DNA of 22,137 bases from Methylorubrum extorquens. Lineage in GTDB: Bacteria; Pseudomonadota; Alphaproteobacteria; Rhizobiales; Beijerinckiaceae. Where the stretch lies: assembly GCA_019695455.1 (NCBI GenBank), contig JAEUAC010000095.1, forward strand, positions 1-22,137, written 5' to 3'. The position numbers and the translations under genes are program-made. The first letter of the stretch is position 1. The number at the start of each line of letters is the position of its first letter. Positions 9,240 to 16,487 of the stretch are shown one piece after another. Under the pieces are notes generated by a model. The model was not told the DNA's origin. It did not search any database and saw only the letters and a program-made list of their open reading frames with translations.

Positions 9240-9302
9240 ATTTGCGAGGCGATCCCGGCGTCGCCGGAGGCGGCCGCGGAAGGAGACGACGAGGATGCCG
9301 GC

Positions 9303-10061
9303 ATGAACGACGGGACCGGCCGGGTGCTTCGGCTCGGCATGCTGACGCCGTCCTCGAATACTGTGCTCGAGCCGGCCATGGCCGCGATGACGGTCGGCGT
9401 GCCCGGGCTGTCGCTGCACGCGAGCCGCTTCCGCGTGACGCAGATCGCGCTCTCCGACGCGGCCGACAAGCAGTTCGAGCTCGCGCCCATGGTGGCGGCG
9501 GCCCAGCTCCTGGCCGACGCGCGCTGCGACGTGATCGCCTGGAACGGCACCTCGGCGAGCTGGCTCGGCTTCGACCGCGACGAGGCGTTCTGCGAGGCGG
9601 TGGCCGCGGCGACCGGAATTCCGGCGACCTCCGCCGTGCTCGGCTTCCGCGACCTGTTCCGGGCGACGGGCGTGCGACGGGTCGGGCTCGTCACGCCGTA
9701 CACGGCGGACGTGCAGGCCCGGATCATGGCCAACTGGGCCGAGGCGGGGTTCCCCTGCACGGCCGAGCGTGCCGCCGGCCTGTCGGAGAACTTCGCCTTC
9801 GCGACCGTGCCCGAGAAGCGCGTCGAGGCCATGATCCGAGAGGTCGTGCGGGACGGCTGCGACGCGGTCGCGATCGTGTGCACCAACATGCGGGGCGCGG
9901 CGCTGGCCGACCGCCTCGAGAGGGAGCTCGGCGTGCCCATCTACGATTCCGTGGCTGTCACGCTCCGGGCGAGCCTCGCCGTCGCCGGTGCGGACCTCGC
10001 GGCGGACGCGTTCGCGCCCCTGCGGCGCTGGGGATCGCTGTTCTCCGGCGGTCCCGCGTGA
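9303..10061 (+). CDS. Asp/Glu racemase-superfamily enzyme, arylmalonate decarboxylase / maleate isomerase-like
   Basis: A 252-residue cytoplasmic protein with the two-lobed Asp/Glu/hydantoin racemase fold. It opens with the LTPSSNT motif (14-20) typical of the maleate isomerase and arylmalonate decarboxylase branch. The first catalytic position carries Gly in NGTSAS (G82-T83-S84), the decarboxylase-like dioxyanion arrangement, instead of the Cys needed for two-base racemisation or isomerisation. Y133 in TPYTADV and C193 in VCTNMRG fit the remaining decarboxylase residues. Racemase activity is therefore unlikely, and decarboxylation or a related carbanion reaction is more plausible; the substrate is unknown. 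A GAGG 8 nt upstream serves ATG 9303; a 3-codon mini-ORF (ATG 9295) overlaps the start. First gene of a four-gene plus-strand run with ureide-type enzymes. Confidence 0.8.
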   Translation: MNDGTGRVLRLGMLTPSSNTVLEPAMAAMTVGVPGLSLHASRFRVTQIALSDAADKQFELAPMVAAAQLLADARCDVIAWNGTSASWLGFDRDEAFCEAVAAATGIPATSAVLGFRDLFRATGVRRVGLVTPYTADVQARIMANWAEAGFPCTAERAAGLSENFAFATVPEKRVEAMIREVVRDGCDAVAIVCTNMRGAALADRLERELGVPIYDSVAVTLRASLAVAGADLAADAFAPLRRWGSLFSGGPA

Positions 10062-10125
10062 GCGCGGCCCGGAGCGGCAGCTGTCGGCGGCGCGTCACGC
10101 ACGAGCAGGATGAAGGGGAGGGGGG

Positions 10126-10458
10126 ATGAGCGGCTTGTCCATCCACGCGGTCGACGTCGCGGACGGCCGTCCGGCCGAAGGGCTCGCGGTCACGATCCGG
10201 CGTCTCGGCCGGGAACCCGCTCCCGTGGCCGACGGCCTCCTCGGACCGTCCGGTATGCTCGACCACCCGATCACGCGGCGAACGCTCGAGGCCGGCGCCT
10301 ATGAGGTGCGGCTCGCGGTCGGGCAGTGGCTCGGTCCCGGCCGTGCCGGCATCCTCGACGAGATCGTGTTCGTGCTGCGCGTGGCCGATCCGACGCAGCA
10401 CTATCATCTGCCCTTCAAGTTCACGCCCTGGGGGTATTCCGTGTTCCGCGGCAGCTGA
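10126..10458 (+). CDS. uraH: Transthyretin-like 5-hydroxyisourate hydrolase homologue
   Basis: A 110-residue protein with the HIU hydrolase layout: LSIHAVD at the N-terminus (H7), ADPTQHYHLPF (H92, H94) and a C-terminal GYSVFRGS. In the family this tetramer hydrolyses 5-hydroxyisourate to OHCU in urate breakdown. Two signature positions differ: the Arg of the usual DGR turn is Met (SGM, M44) and the hallmark YRGS ending is FRGS (F107). H7 and the HYH pair remain. It may be a weak hydrolase or one acting on another cyclic ureide. A very strong purine-rich Shine-Dalgarno lies immediately upstream. It sits 64 bp after the racemase-fold gene and 3 bp before the amidohydrolase gene, clearly in one operon. 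Confidence 0.85.
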   Translation: MSGLSIHAVDVADGRPAEGLAVTIRRLGREPAPVADGLLGPSGMLDHPITRRTLEAGAYEVRLAVGQWLGPGRAGILDEIVFVLRVADPTQHYHLPFKFTPWGYSVFRGS

Positions 10459-10461
10459 TCG

Positions 10462-12036
10462 ATGGCGCTCTCTCCATCGGACCGGGACGCCGGCCCGTCC
10501 GCGCTGATCGTCGAGGCGGATCGCATCGTCCTCGGCATCGGACCGGACGACGAGCCGGAGATCGTCACGGGCTGCGCCGTCCTCGTGCGCGACGGAACGA
10601 TCGCGGCGATCGCGCCGATCGACGACCTTCGGCAGCAGGCGCCCGACGCGCCGGTGCGCCGACATCCCGGCCGCGTGATGCTGCCGGGCTTCGTCAACGC
10701 GCACCACCATGTCGGCTTGACGCCGCTCCAGCTCGGCTCGCCCGACCATCCGCTGGAATTGTGGTTCGCGAGCCGGCTCGTCTGCCGGCGCATCGATGCC
10801 GAACTCGACACGCTCTACTCGGCCTTCGAGATGCTCGCCTCGGGCGTGACGACGGTCCAGCACATCCAGAGCGCCATTCCGGGCGGCCATGATGCCGTGC
10901 ACGCCTCCGCGACGGACATCCTCGGCGCCTATCGGCGCATCGGCATGCGGGCCTCGTATTGCTACGGCGTGCGCGAGCAGAACCGCCTCGTCTACGAGGC
11001 CGACACGGCCTTCTGCGCGCGCCTGCCGGAGGATCTCGGCCGGCGCCTCGCGGCCCACCTCGGCGCCCAGGCCATGCCGTTCGACGACAACCTCCGGCTC
11101 TTCGATCGACTGACCGAGGAGAATGCGGGCGAGCGCCTGACCCGCATCCAGCTCGCGCCCGCGAACCTCCACTGGTGCACGGACGAGGGCCTCGTCGCGC
11201 TGGACGCGAAAGCGCGGGATGCGGGCGTGCCGATGCACATGCACCTCGTCGAGACGGCCTTCCAGAAGGAATACGCCCGCCGGCGCACCGGCAGGACGGC
11301 GCTGGCCCACCTGCACGATCTCGGGGTGCTCGGGCCGCACATGACGCTCGGCCACGGCGTGTGGCTGACGGAGGGAGACCTCGACATCGTCGCCGGCACC
11401 GGCACGTGCCTGTGCCACAACTGCTCGTCCAACTTCCGCCTCCGCTCGGGCCTCGCGCCCCTGAACGCCTGGCGCCGGCGCGGGATCACGACCGCGCTCG
11501 GGATCGACGAGGCCGGCCTCAACGACGATCGCGACATGCTGCAGGAGATGCGGCTCGTGCTGCGCGCCCATCGCGTGCCGGGGCACGATCCGGCGGACGT
11601 GCCGAGCCCGGCCGGCGTGGTGCGCATGGCGACCGAGGGCGGGGCCGCGACGACGCCGTTCGGCGCTCGCATCGGGCGGCTCGAGCCGGGCCGCCTCTTC
11701 GACGCGGTCCTGATCGATTGGCAGAAGGCGACATGGCCTCACCAGGATCCGGACGTGCCGGTTCTCGATGCGCTCGTCCAGCGCGCCAAGACCGGGAGCG
11801 TCGACGCCGTCTACGTCGATGGCGAGGTCGTCTACGAGGACGGACGGTTCACGCGCGTCGACCGGGAGACGGTGCTGGCCGAGATCGCGGCGGCGCTGGC
11901 GACGCCCCGCACGGACGCCGAGGAGGACAGGCGTCGGCTCGGCCGGGAGATCCTGCCCTACGTGCGCGGCTTCTACGAGGGCTGGCTGGCGGACGCGGCG
12001 CCGACCCCGTTCTACGCCGGGTCGTCCCGGACATGA
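10462..12036 (+). CDS. Metal-dependent amidohydrolase (ATZ/TRZ, guanine/8-oxoguanine deaminase-like)
   Basis: A 524-residue cytoplasmic amidohydrolase-superfamily protein. Metal and catalytic motifs are in the expected order: PGFVNAHHH (H81, H83), HMHLVET (H259/H261, E264), LGHGVW (H298) and GIDEAGLNDDRDM (D349). This set is typical of mononuclear ATZ/TRZ-like deaminases and hydrolases acting on purines, triazines and related heterocycles. The C-terminal beta-sandwich (GRLEPGRLFDAVLIDW, then VYVDGEVVYEDGRF) is present, so the protein looks complete, with a longer C-terminal helix region than usual. Specificity cannot be read from sequence; neighbours suggest an N-heterocycle feeding a ureide pathway. 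It begins 3 bp after the HIU-hydrolase homologue, and its TGA overlaps the next ATG (ATGA), indicating translational coupling. Confidence 0.88.
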   Translation: MALSPSDRDAGPSALIVEADRIVLGIGPDDEPEIVTGCAVLVRDGTIAAIAPIDDLRQQAPDAPVRRHPGRVMLPGFVNAHHHVGLTPLQLGSPDHPLELWFASRLVCRRIDAELDTLYSAFEMLASGVTTVQHIQSAIPGGHDAVHASATDILGAYRRIGMRASYCYGVREQNRLVYEADTAFCARLPEDLGRRLAAHLGAQAMPFDDNLRLFDRLTEENAGERLTRIQLAPANLHWCTDEGLVALDAKARDAGVPMHMHLVETAFQKEYARRRTGRTALAHLHDLGVLGPHMTLGHGVWLTEGDLDIVAGTGTCLCHNCSSNFRLRSGLAPLNAWRRRGITTALGIDEAGLNDDRDMLQEMRLVLRAHRVPGHDPADVPSPAGVVRMATEGGAATTPFGARIGRLEPGRLFDAVLIDWQKATWPHQDPDVPVLDALVQRAKTGSVDAVYVDGEVVYEDGRFTRVDRETVLAEIAAALATPRTDAEEDRRRLGREILPYVRGFYEGWLADAAPTPFYAGSSRT

Positions 12037-12953
12037 CGGGCGGTTCCGGCACGCGCGACCTCGTCGGCTACGGCGGTCGGACCCCCGACATCGTCTGGCC
12101 GAACGGTCGGCGCCTCGCGGTCTCGGTGGTCCTCAACTTCGAGGAAGGGGCCGAGCTCCAGGTCGGCGACGGCGACGAGCGGTGCGAGAGCATGGGCGAG
12201 GTGGTCAGCGTGGTGCCGATCGGGCGGCGCGACCAGGGCCAGGAGGGCGTCTTCGGCTACGGGACCCGCGCGGGCCTCTGGCGCATGCTGCAGGCCCTCG
12301 ACGAGACCGGCGTCCGGGCGACCGTCTTCTTCTGCGGCCGGGCCGTCGAGCGCTCGCCCGGCCTCGCCCGCGCGATCGTCGAACGGGGCCACGAGCCCGC
12401 CTCGCACGGCTGGCGCTGGCGACCGCATGCCGACTACGCCGCACCGGAGGAGGAGGCGCGTGACATCGACCGCTGCCGCGAGGCGATCCTGGCCGCGACC
12501 GGCGTCGCGCCGGAGGGCTTCTTCTGCCGCGGCGCGGAGAGCCCTTGGACGCGGCGGCTCCTCGCCGAGCGGGGCACGCTCTACGCGTCCAACGCCTTCG
12601 ACGACGACCTGCCGTACTGGGACGCCTCGACGCCGGGAAAGCCGCTGATCGTCGTGCCCTACGCGCTGGACACGAACGACATGAAGTTCTTCCATCCGAA
12701 CGGCTTCGTGCGCGCGGCCGAGATGGTGGACTACGTCCGCGACGCGCTCGACACCCTGGAGACCGAAGCCGCGGCCGGCGAGGCGCGATTGCTCAATCTC
12801 GGCTTCCACCTGCGCATCTGCGGCCGGCCCGCGCGCTTTCCGGCCTTCCGCGAGACGCTGCGGCTCCTCGCCGAGCGCCGGGACAGGCTCTGGATCGCGA
12901 CGCGCGCCGAGATCGCGCGAGCCTTCCGCGCGCAGGTGCCGCCTCCCGCGTGA
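12033..12953 (+). CDS. PuuE-like polysaccharide-deacetylase-fold hydrolase (allantoinase paralogue)
   Basis: A 306-residue NodB-fold protein of the PuuE allantoinase type. The family signature RDLVGYGG opens the protein; the metal-binding TFDD motif of true deacetylases is replaced by NFEEGAE (35-41), and SHGWRW occurs at 124-129. FDDDLPYWD and YALDTNDMKFF follow, as in PuuE. PuuE opens the hydantoin ring of allantoin without a metal. This copy diverges more than the second copy at 13823-14728, particularly in the 45-70 segment and the C-terminal third, so it may act on another cyclic amide or imide. It overlaps the amidohydrolase stop by 4 nt and is the last gene of the plus operon, converging on the propeller gene. 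Confidence 0.85.
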   Translation: MTGGSGTRDLVGYGGRTPDIVWPNGRRLAVSVVLNFEEGAELQVGDGDERCESMGEVVSVVPIGRRDQGQEGVFGYGTRAGLWRMLQALDETGVRATVFFCGRAVERSPGLARAIVERGHEPASHGWRWRPHADYAAPEEEARDIDRCREAILAATGVAPEGFFCRGAESPWTRRLLAERGTLYASNAFDDDLPYWDASTPGKPLIVVPYALDTNDMKFFHPNGFVRAAEMVDYVRDALDTLETEAAAGEARLLNLGFHLRICGRPARFPAFRETLRLLAERRDRLWIATRAEIARAFRAQVPPPA

Positions 12954-12956
12954 GCT

Positions 12957-12970
12957 GCGGCCGGCGCCGC
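12957..12970. terminator. Short hairpin between convergent operons
   Basis: GCGGC (12957-12961) and GCCGC (12966-12970) pair around a CGGC loop in the 16-bp gap between convergent stop codons. It is symmetrical, so it could act on both transcripts, but it is only 5 bp and has no T-tract. Treat it as a weak candidate bidirectional terminator. Confidence 0.25.
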
Positions 12971-13818
12971 TACGCCACCCGGACCAGACGCGTGATCCGG
13001 CTCGGATTGACCTCGGCGAGGTAGAGGGTCGCGGCGTCCGGCGTGCCGGACAGGCCGTGCGCTCCGTTGAGGACGGGGCGGCAACGCCCGGATCGTGTGC
13101 CGTCTGCCTCGATCCTGTGCAGGTTCGGCACCATGTCCGTGACGTAGGCCCGGCCTGCGGCATCGCCCCAGATGCCGACCGGCTGCACGAAATCGCGCCA
13201 CGTCGCGAGATGGCGTCCGTCGCGGTCGAAGACCTGCACGCGGTCGTGCGGGCGGTCGACCACGACCACGCGCCCGTCCGCGAAGGTCCAGAGCGCGTGA
13301 GGCCAGCCGAAGGCGCCGTCCCCCTCGCCGTGCACGCCCCATCCGCCGATCGGACGGCCGGCGGCGTCGAACCGGTGGATGCGGGAGGCCGCATAGCCGT
13401 CCGCCACGTAGATGTCGCCCCAGGCCGAGACGTGGACGTCGGTCGGATGATTGAAGGGCGCCAGCGGGCGGCCGCGCTCTCCCAGCCCGCCGAGCCGCTC
13501 CCCGGCGGACGACAGCGCGACGATCTCGTGCATGTCGCGGTCGACGGCCCAGAGACGGCCCGTCGCGTCGACCTCGAGCGAATGTGCGTCCGCGATCGTG
13601 TCGCCGCCGAACGAGGCGAGGTGCCGGCCCTCCGGCGACAGCTCGACGATCCGGGGATCGGCCGGATGCAGGAGCGGATCGTGCCGCAGCATGACGAAGA
13701 CGTGCCCGCGCCCGTCGACCGTCACGTCCGTGACGAAGCCCGCATTGGCGGGCCAGGCCCCGAAGGGACGCTCGACGCGGTAGCGCGCCTCGCCGAGTGC
13801 GACCAGCAGTTCGGCCAT
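12970..13818 (-). CDS. NHL-type beta-propeller, PAL (amidating lyase)-like
   Basis: A 282-residue six-bladed propeller without signal peptide or membrane segment, so probably cytoplasmic. Blades follow the pattern hydrophobic-D-x-x-G-x-hydrophobic-V-x-D. Several segments resemble the catalytic core of peptidyl-alpha-hydroxyglycine alpha-amidating lyase: LRHDP (R45), DAHSLEVD (H79), PTDV (125-128) with DGYAASRI (Y142), FGWPHAL (H174) and VDRPHDRVQVF (R189). The third metal His of PAL appears to be V214 (QPVGI). PAL releases glyoxylate from a carbinolamide, the same chemistry as ureidoglycolate lyase, which is striking beside allantoinase genes; that role is inference. It starts 4 nt after the puuE stop, with GGAG inside the puuE end, and is the last gene of the minus operon. 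Many such proteins are annotated only as NHL or SMP-30-like. Confidence 0.8.
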   Translation of the reverse strand: MAELLVALGEARYRVERPFGAWPANAGFVTDVTVDGRGHVFVMLRHDPLLHPADPRIVELSPEGRHLASFGGDTIADAHSLEVDATGRLWAVDRDMHEIVALSSAGERLGGLGERGRPLAPFNHPTDVHVSAWGDIYVADGYAASRIHRFDAAGRPIGGWGVHGEGDGAFGWPHALWTFADGRVVVVDRPHDRVQVFDRDGRHLATWRDFVQPVGIWGDAAGRAYVTDMVPNLHRIEADGTRSGRCRPVLNGAHGLSGTPDAATLYLAEVNPSRITRLVRVA

Positions 13819-13822
13819 GCGG

Positions 13823-14728
13823 TCAGGCTCCGAACGGATGGGTCGCGACCCAGTGCCGGGCGATGTCGAGCCGCCGCGCGACCCAGACCGCCTCGTGGCC
13901 CTTCACGTAGTCGAGGAAGCGCGCGAGGCCGGCGGCCCGGGCCGGGTGGCCGATGAGCCGCATGTGCAACCCCACCGACATCATCTTCGGTTGCGTGCGG
14001 CCTTCGGCGTAGAGCATGTCGAAGGCGTCCTTGTGCCAGGCGAAGTAATCGTCCGACGTCGCGAAGAAGCCCGAGCCGAACTTGCCGTCGTTGTTCGCGA
14101 GCGAATAGGGCACGACGAGGTGCGGCTGGCCGTCCACGACCTTCCAGTAGGGCAGCTCGTCGTCGTAGGCGTCGGAATCGTAGAGGAAGCCGCCTTCCTC
14201 GACCACCAGGCGGCGCGTGTTCACGCTCGGCCCATAGCGGCAGTACCAGCCGAGCGGCCGCTCGCCGACCGTCGTCGCGAGCGACGCCACCGCCCTGCGG
14301 ATGTGCTCGCGCTCCTCGGCCTCGGCGAGCTCGAAATGCTTGATCCAGCGCCAGCCGTGGCTGCAGACGTCGAAGCCCGACGCGCGGATCGCCGCGGCCG
14401 CGGCCGGATTCCGTTCGAGCGCCAGCGCGCAGCCGAAAACGGTCATGGGCAGGCCGCGCTCCTGGAACAGGCGCATCAGCCGCCAGAAGCCGACGCGCGA
14501 GCCGTAGGCGAACATGCCCTCGCCCGCGAGGTCGCGGCCCTTCACGCCCTGGCCGAGCCCCGTCGCCTCCGTGAGGCCGGTCTCGGTGTAGCCCTCGCCG
14601 TCCTGCACGGAGGGCTCGGAGCCCTCCTCGTAGTTCATCACGAAATTGATCGCGATGCGGGCGCCGCCGGGCCAATGGGGATGAGGCGGATTGGCGCCGT
14701 AGCCGACGAGATCGCGGTCGTAGGTCAA
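13823..14728 (-). CDS. puuE: Allantoinase PuuE (metal-independent, NodB fold)
   Basis: A 301-residue protein matching the PuuE allantoinase family along its whole length: YDRDLVGYGANPPHPHWPGG, MNYEEGSE (31-38), FAYGSRVGFWR, SHGWRW (123-128), VGERPLGWYCRYGPSVNTRR, YDSDAYDDELPYWK, VPYSLANNDGKF and the ending ARHWVATHPF. PuuE hydrolyses allantoin to allantoate. The start is taken as TTG 14728, with GGAG 11 nt upstream, since the frame has no nearer ATG and the family begins a few residues before YDRDLVGYG. One difference from PuuE proteins I remember is LANND where LDTND is usual. It lies 20 nt after the second permease gene and 4 nt before the propeller gene, suggesting that the imported compound or its product is the substrate. 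Confidence 0.87.
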   Translation of the reverse strand: MTYDRDLVGYGANPPHPHWPGGARIAINFVMNYEEGSEPSVQDGEGYTETGLTEATGLGQGVKGRDLAGEGMFAYGSRVGFWRLMRLFQERGLPMTVFGCALALERNPAAAAAIRASGFDVCSHGWRWIKHFELAEAEEREHIRRAVASLATTVGERPLGWYCRYGPSVNTRRLVVEEGGFLYDSDAYDDELPYWKVVDGQPHLVVPYSLANNDGKFGSGFFATSDDYFAWHKDAFDMLYAEGRTQPKMMSVGLHMRLIGHPARAAGLARFLDYVKGHEAVWVARRLDIARHWVATHPFGA

Positions 14729-14748
14729 GGGTCGGGATGCTCCGAGGA

Positions 14749-15567
14749 TCAGGCGCTCATGCGCCGGGTGAGGCCGGTCAGCCGGTCGACGACGAGCAAC
14801 AGGGCCAGCGTGGAGGCGATCAGCACGCCCGCGATCGCGGCGACCCGGACGTCGAGGGTCGATTCCATCATCCCCCACATGCGGATGGGGAGCATGCCGG
14901 TCCGCGCGTTCGACAGGAAGAGCGAGACGGGCACGTTGTCCATGGAGGACACGAAGGCGAGGAACGCGCCGGCCAGGATGCCGGGCGCGATCAGCGGCAG
15001 GGTGATGCGGCGGAAGCCGTAGAAGCGGCTCGCGCCGAGGTTCGCCGAGGCTTCGAGGAGCGTCTGGTCGAGCCCGGCGAGGCTCGCGAGCGTCGTGCGG
15101 AACACGAAGGGCGCGATCACGACGAGGTGCCCCGCGATGAGGATGTTCAGAGAGGGCCGGATGCCGAGCACGGAGAAGAACATCAGCGCCGCGAGACCGT
15201 AGGAGAGCGTGGGCAGGACGAGCGGCGACAGGAAGCCCGCCTCCAGGATCCGGGCCGACGGCCTCTTGACCCGCGCGACGGCGAGCGCCGCGAGGACGGT
15301 GAGGACCGTTGCGGCGAGGGTGGCGGTGCCCGCGACCCAGACGCTGTTCCAGGCCGCGGCGTGGATCGGCCCCGACCGCACGGGATCGAACAGCTCGCGA
15401 TACCAGCGCAGCGACAGGTCCGGCGGCGGGAAGCGCAGCGTCTGCGAGGTCGTGAAGGAGGTCGCGACGACGATCACGACGGGTGCGAGGAGGATCAGGA
15501 TGGCGAGGCCCGCGAGGCCCCGGACCAGGAGCCGGTAGGCGAGGTCGCCCGCGGTGGCGCGCTGCAT
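14749..15567 (-). CDS. ABC transporter permease, PotC-like
   Basis: A 272-residue inner-membrane permease with about six hydrophobic helices. The first is AGLAILILLAPVVIVVATSF, followed by the conserved periplasmic loop with PPPDLSLRWYRELF. The EAA loop that docks on the ATPase reads EASANLGASRFYGFRRITLP, with the expected LG and LP. This is the PotC class of polyamine/opine/phosphonate-type importers. It starts 10 nt after the first permease gene and ends 20 nt before puuE. Substrate is unproven; operon context suggests a ureide or related N-compound. Confidence 0.9.
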   Translation of the reverse strand: MQRATAGDLAYRLLVRGLAGLAILILLAPVVIVVATSFTTSQTLRFPPPDLSLRWYRELFDPVRSGPIHAAAWNSVWVAGTATLAATVLTVLAALAVARVKRPSARILEAGFLSPLVLPTLSYGLAALMFFSVLGIRPSLNILIAGHLVVIAPFVFRTTLASLAGLDQTLLEASANLGASRFYGFRRITLPLIAPGILAGAFLAFVSSMDNVPVSLFLSNARTGMLPIRMWGMMESTLDVRVAAIAGVLIASTLALLLVVDRLTGLTRRMSA

Positions 15568-15577
15568 GGAGCCGTCC

Positions 15578-16483
15578 TCAATCCGTGCGGGCGAAGCGGC
15601 CGAGGAGGCCGAGCACCATGATGCCGGCCAGCACCGCGAAGAGGAGGGTCAGCGAGGCGACCGCCGCGAAGGGCCAGTTGTAGACGACGGTGGATTGCTG
15701 CCAGATCAGGGCCGGCAGGTAGACGAGCCTCGCGCCGCCGATCACCGATTGCGAGATGAAGGCGGTCGCCGCCGACGCGAAGACGAGCGTCGCGCCCGCG
15801 ATCCATCCCGGCAGCGTCAACGGCAGGATGACCTTGAAGAAGGTGCGGGCCTGCGAGGCGCCGAGCGCGCGTGATCCGTCCACGAGGTTCTGGTCCATGC
15901 GGCTCATCAGCGTGAGCAAGGGGAGCAGCATCAGCGGCATCTCGATCTGCGTCAGGGCGATCACGAGGCCGAGTTCGGTCTGCAGGAGATTGAGGGGCGT
16001 GCTCGTCAACCCGAGCGCCATGAGCGACTGGTTCACGACGCCCTCGCGGGCGAGGATGACGATCCAGGCGAAGGTCCTGATGACGACCGAGGTGAGAAGG
16101 GGCGTCAGGATGATGAGGACCAACGCCTGTCGCGCCCGCGGCCCGGCCGCTCGGAAGACGAGCGCCAGAGGATAGGCCAGGATCGTCGTCGCGACGACGG
16201 CGAAGACCCCGAGCTTCAGCGTGTCGAAGACGACCTTCAGGTAGAAGAGGTCGCCGTAGAACTTGATCCAGCTGTCGAGGCCGAGGCGCGTCTGTTCTGC
16301 ATCAGCGTAGAAGCTGATGCCGAACAGGATGGCGAAGGGCGCGGCGAAGAAGACGAGATAGGCGAGGCCGAGCGGCGCCGCGAGGCGCCAGTCCACCCGC
16401 GGACCGCCCGACGGCGCGCGGGCCCGTCCCCGGAAGAGGGCCGGGCGGGCGTCCCCGGTCGTCGTGGCGACGGCGACCGACAT
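15578..16483 (-). CDS. ABC transporter permease, PotB-like
   Basis: A 301-residue inner-membrane permease. A hydrophilic N-terminus of about 30 residues precedes the first helix (LGLAYLVFFAAPFAILFGIS), and about six helices can be seen. The EAA coupling loop is DGSRALGASQARTFFKVILP at about two-thirds of the length. It pairs with the PotC-like subunit to form the channel. It starts 4 nt after the binding-protein stop and is followed by the second permease 10 nt later, in an unbroken minus-strand operon. Confidence 0.9.
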   Translation of the reverse strand: MSVAVATTTGDARPALFRGRARAPSGGPRVDWRLAAPLGLAYLVFFAAPFAILFGISFYADAEQTRLGLDSWIKFYGDLFYLKVVFDTLKLGVFAVVATTILAYPLALVFRAAGPRARQALVLIILTPLLTSVVIRTFAWIVILAREGVVNQSLMALGLTSTPLNLLQTELGLVIALTQIEMPLMLLPLLTLMSRMDQNLVDGSRALGASQARTFFKVILPLTLPGWIAGATLVFASAATAFISQSVIGGARLVYLPALIWQQSTVVYNWPFAAVASLTLLFAVLAGIMVLGLLGRFARTD

Positions 16484-16487
16484 GGGT

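Noticed and set aside
7883..10129. A 748-codon plus-strand frame across the GGDEF and racemase-fold genes
   Set aside because: Out of frame with two recognisable genes and lacking any motif of its own.
10959..12032. Possible N-terminal extension of the PuuE-like gene starting at 12033
   Set aside because: The extension is Arg/Pro-rich shadow sequence over the amidohydrolase gene; the ATGA overlap gives a natural start at 12033.
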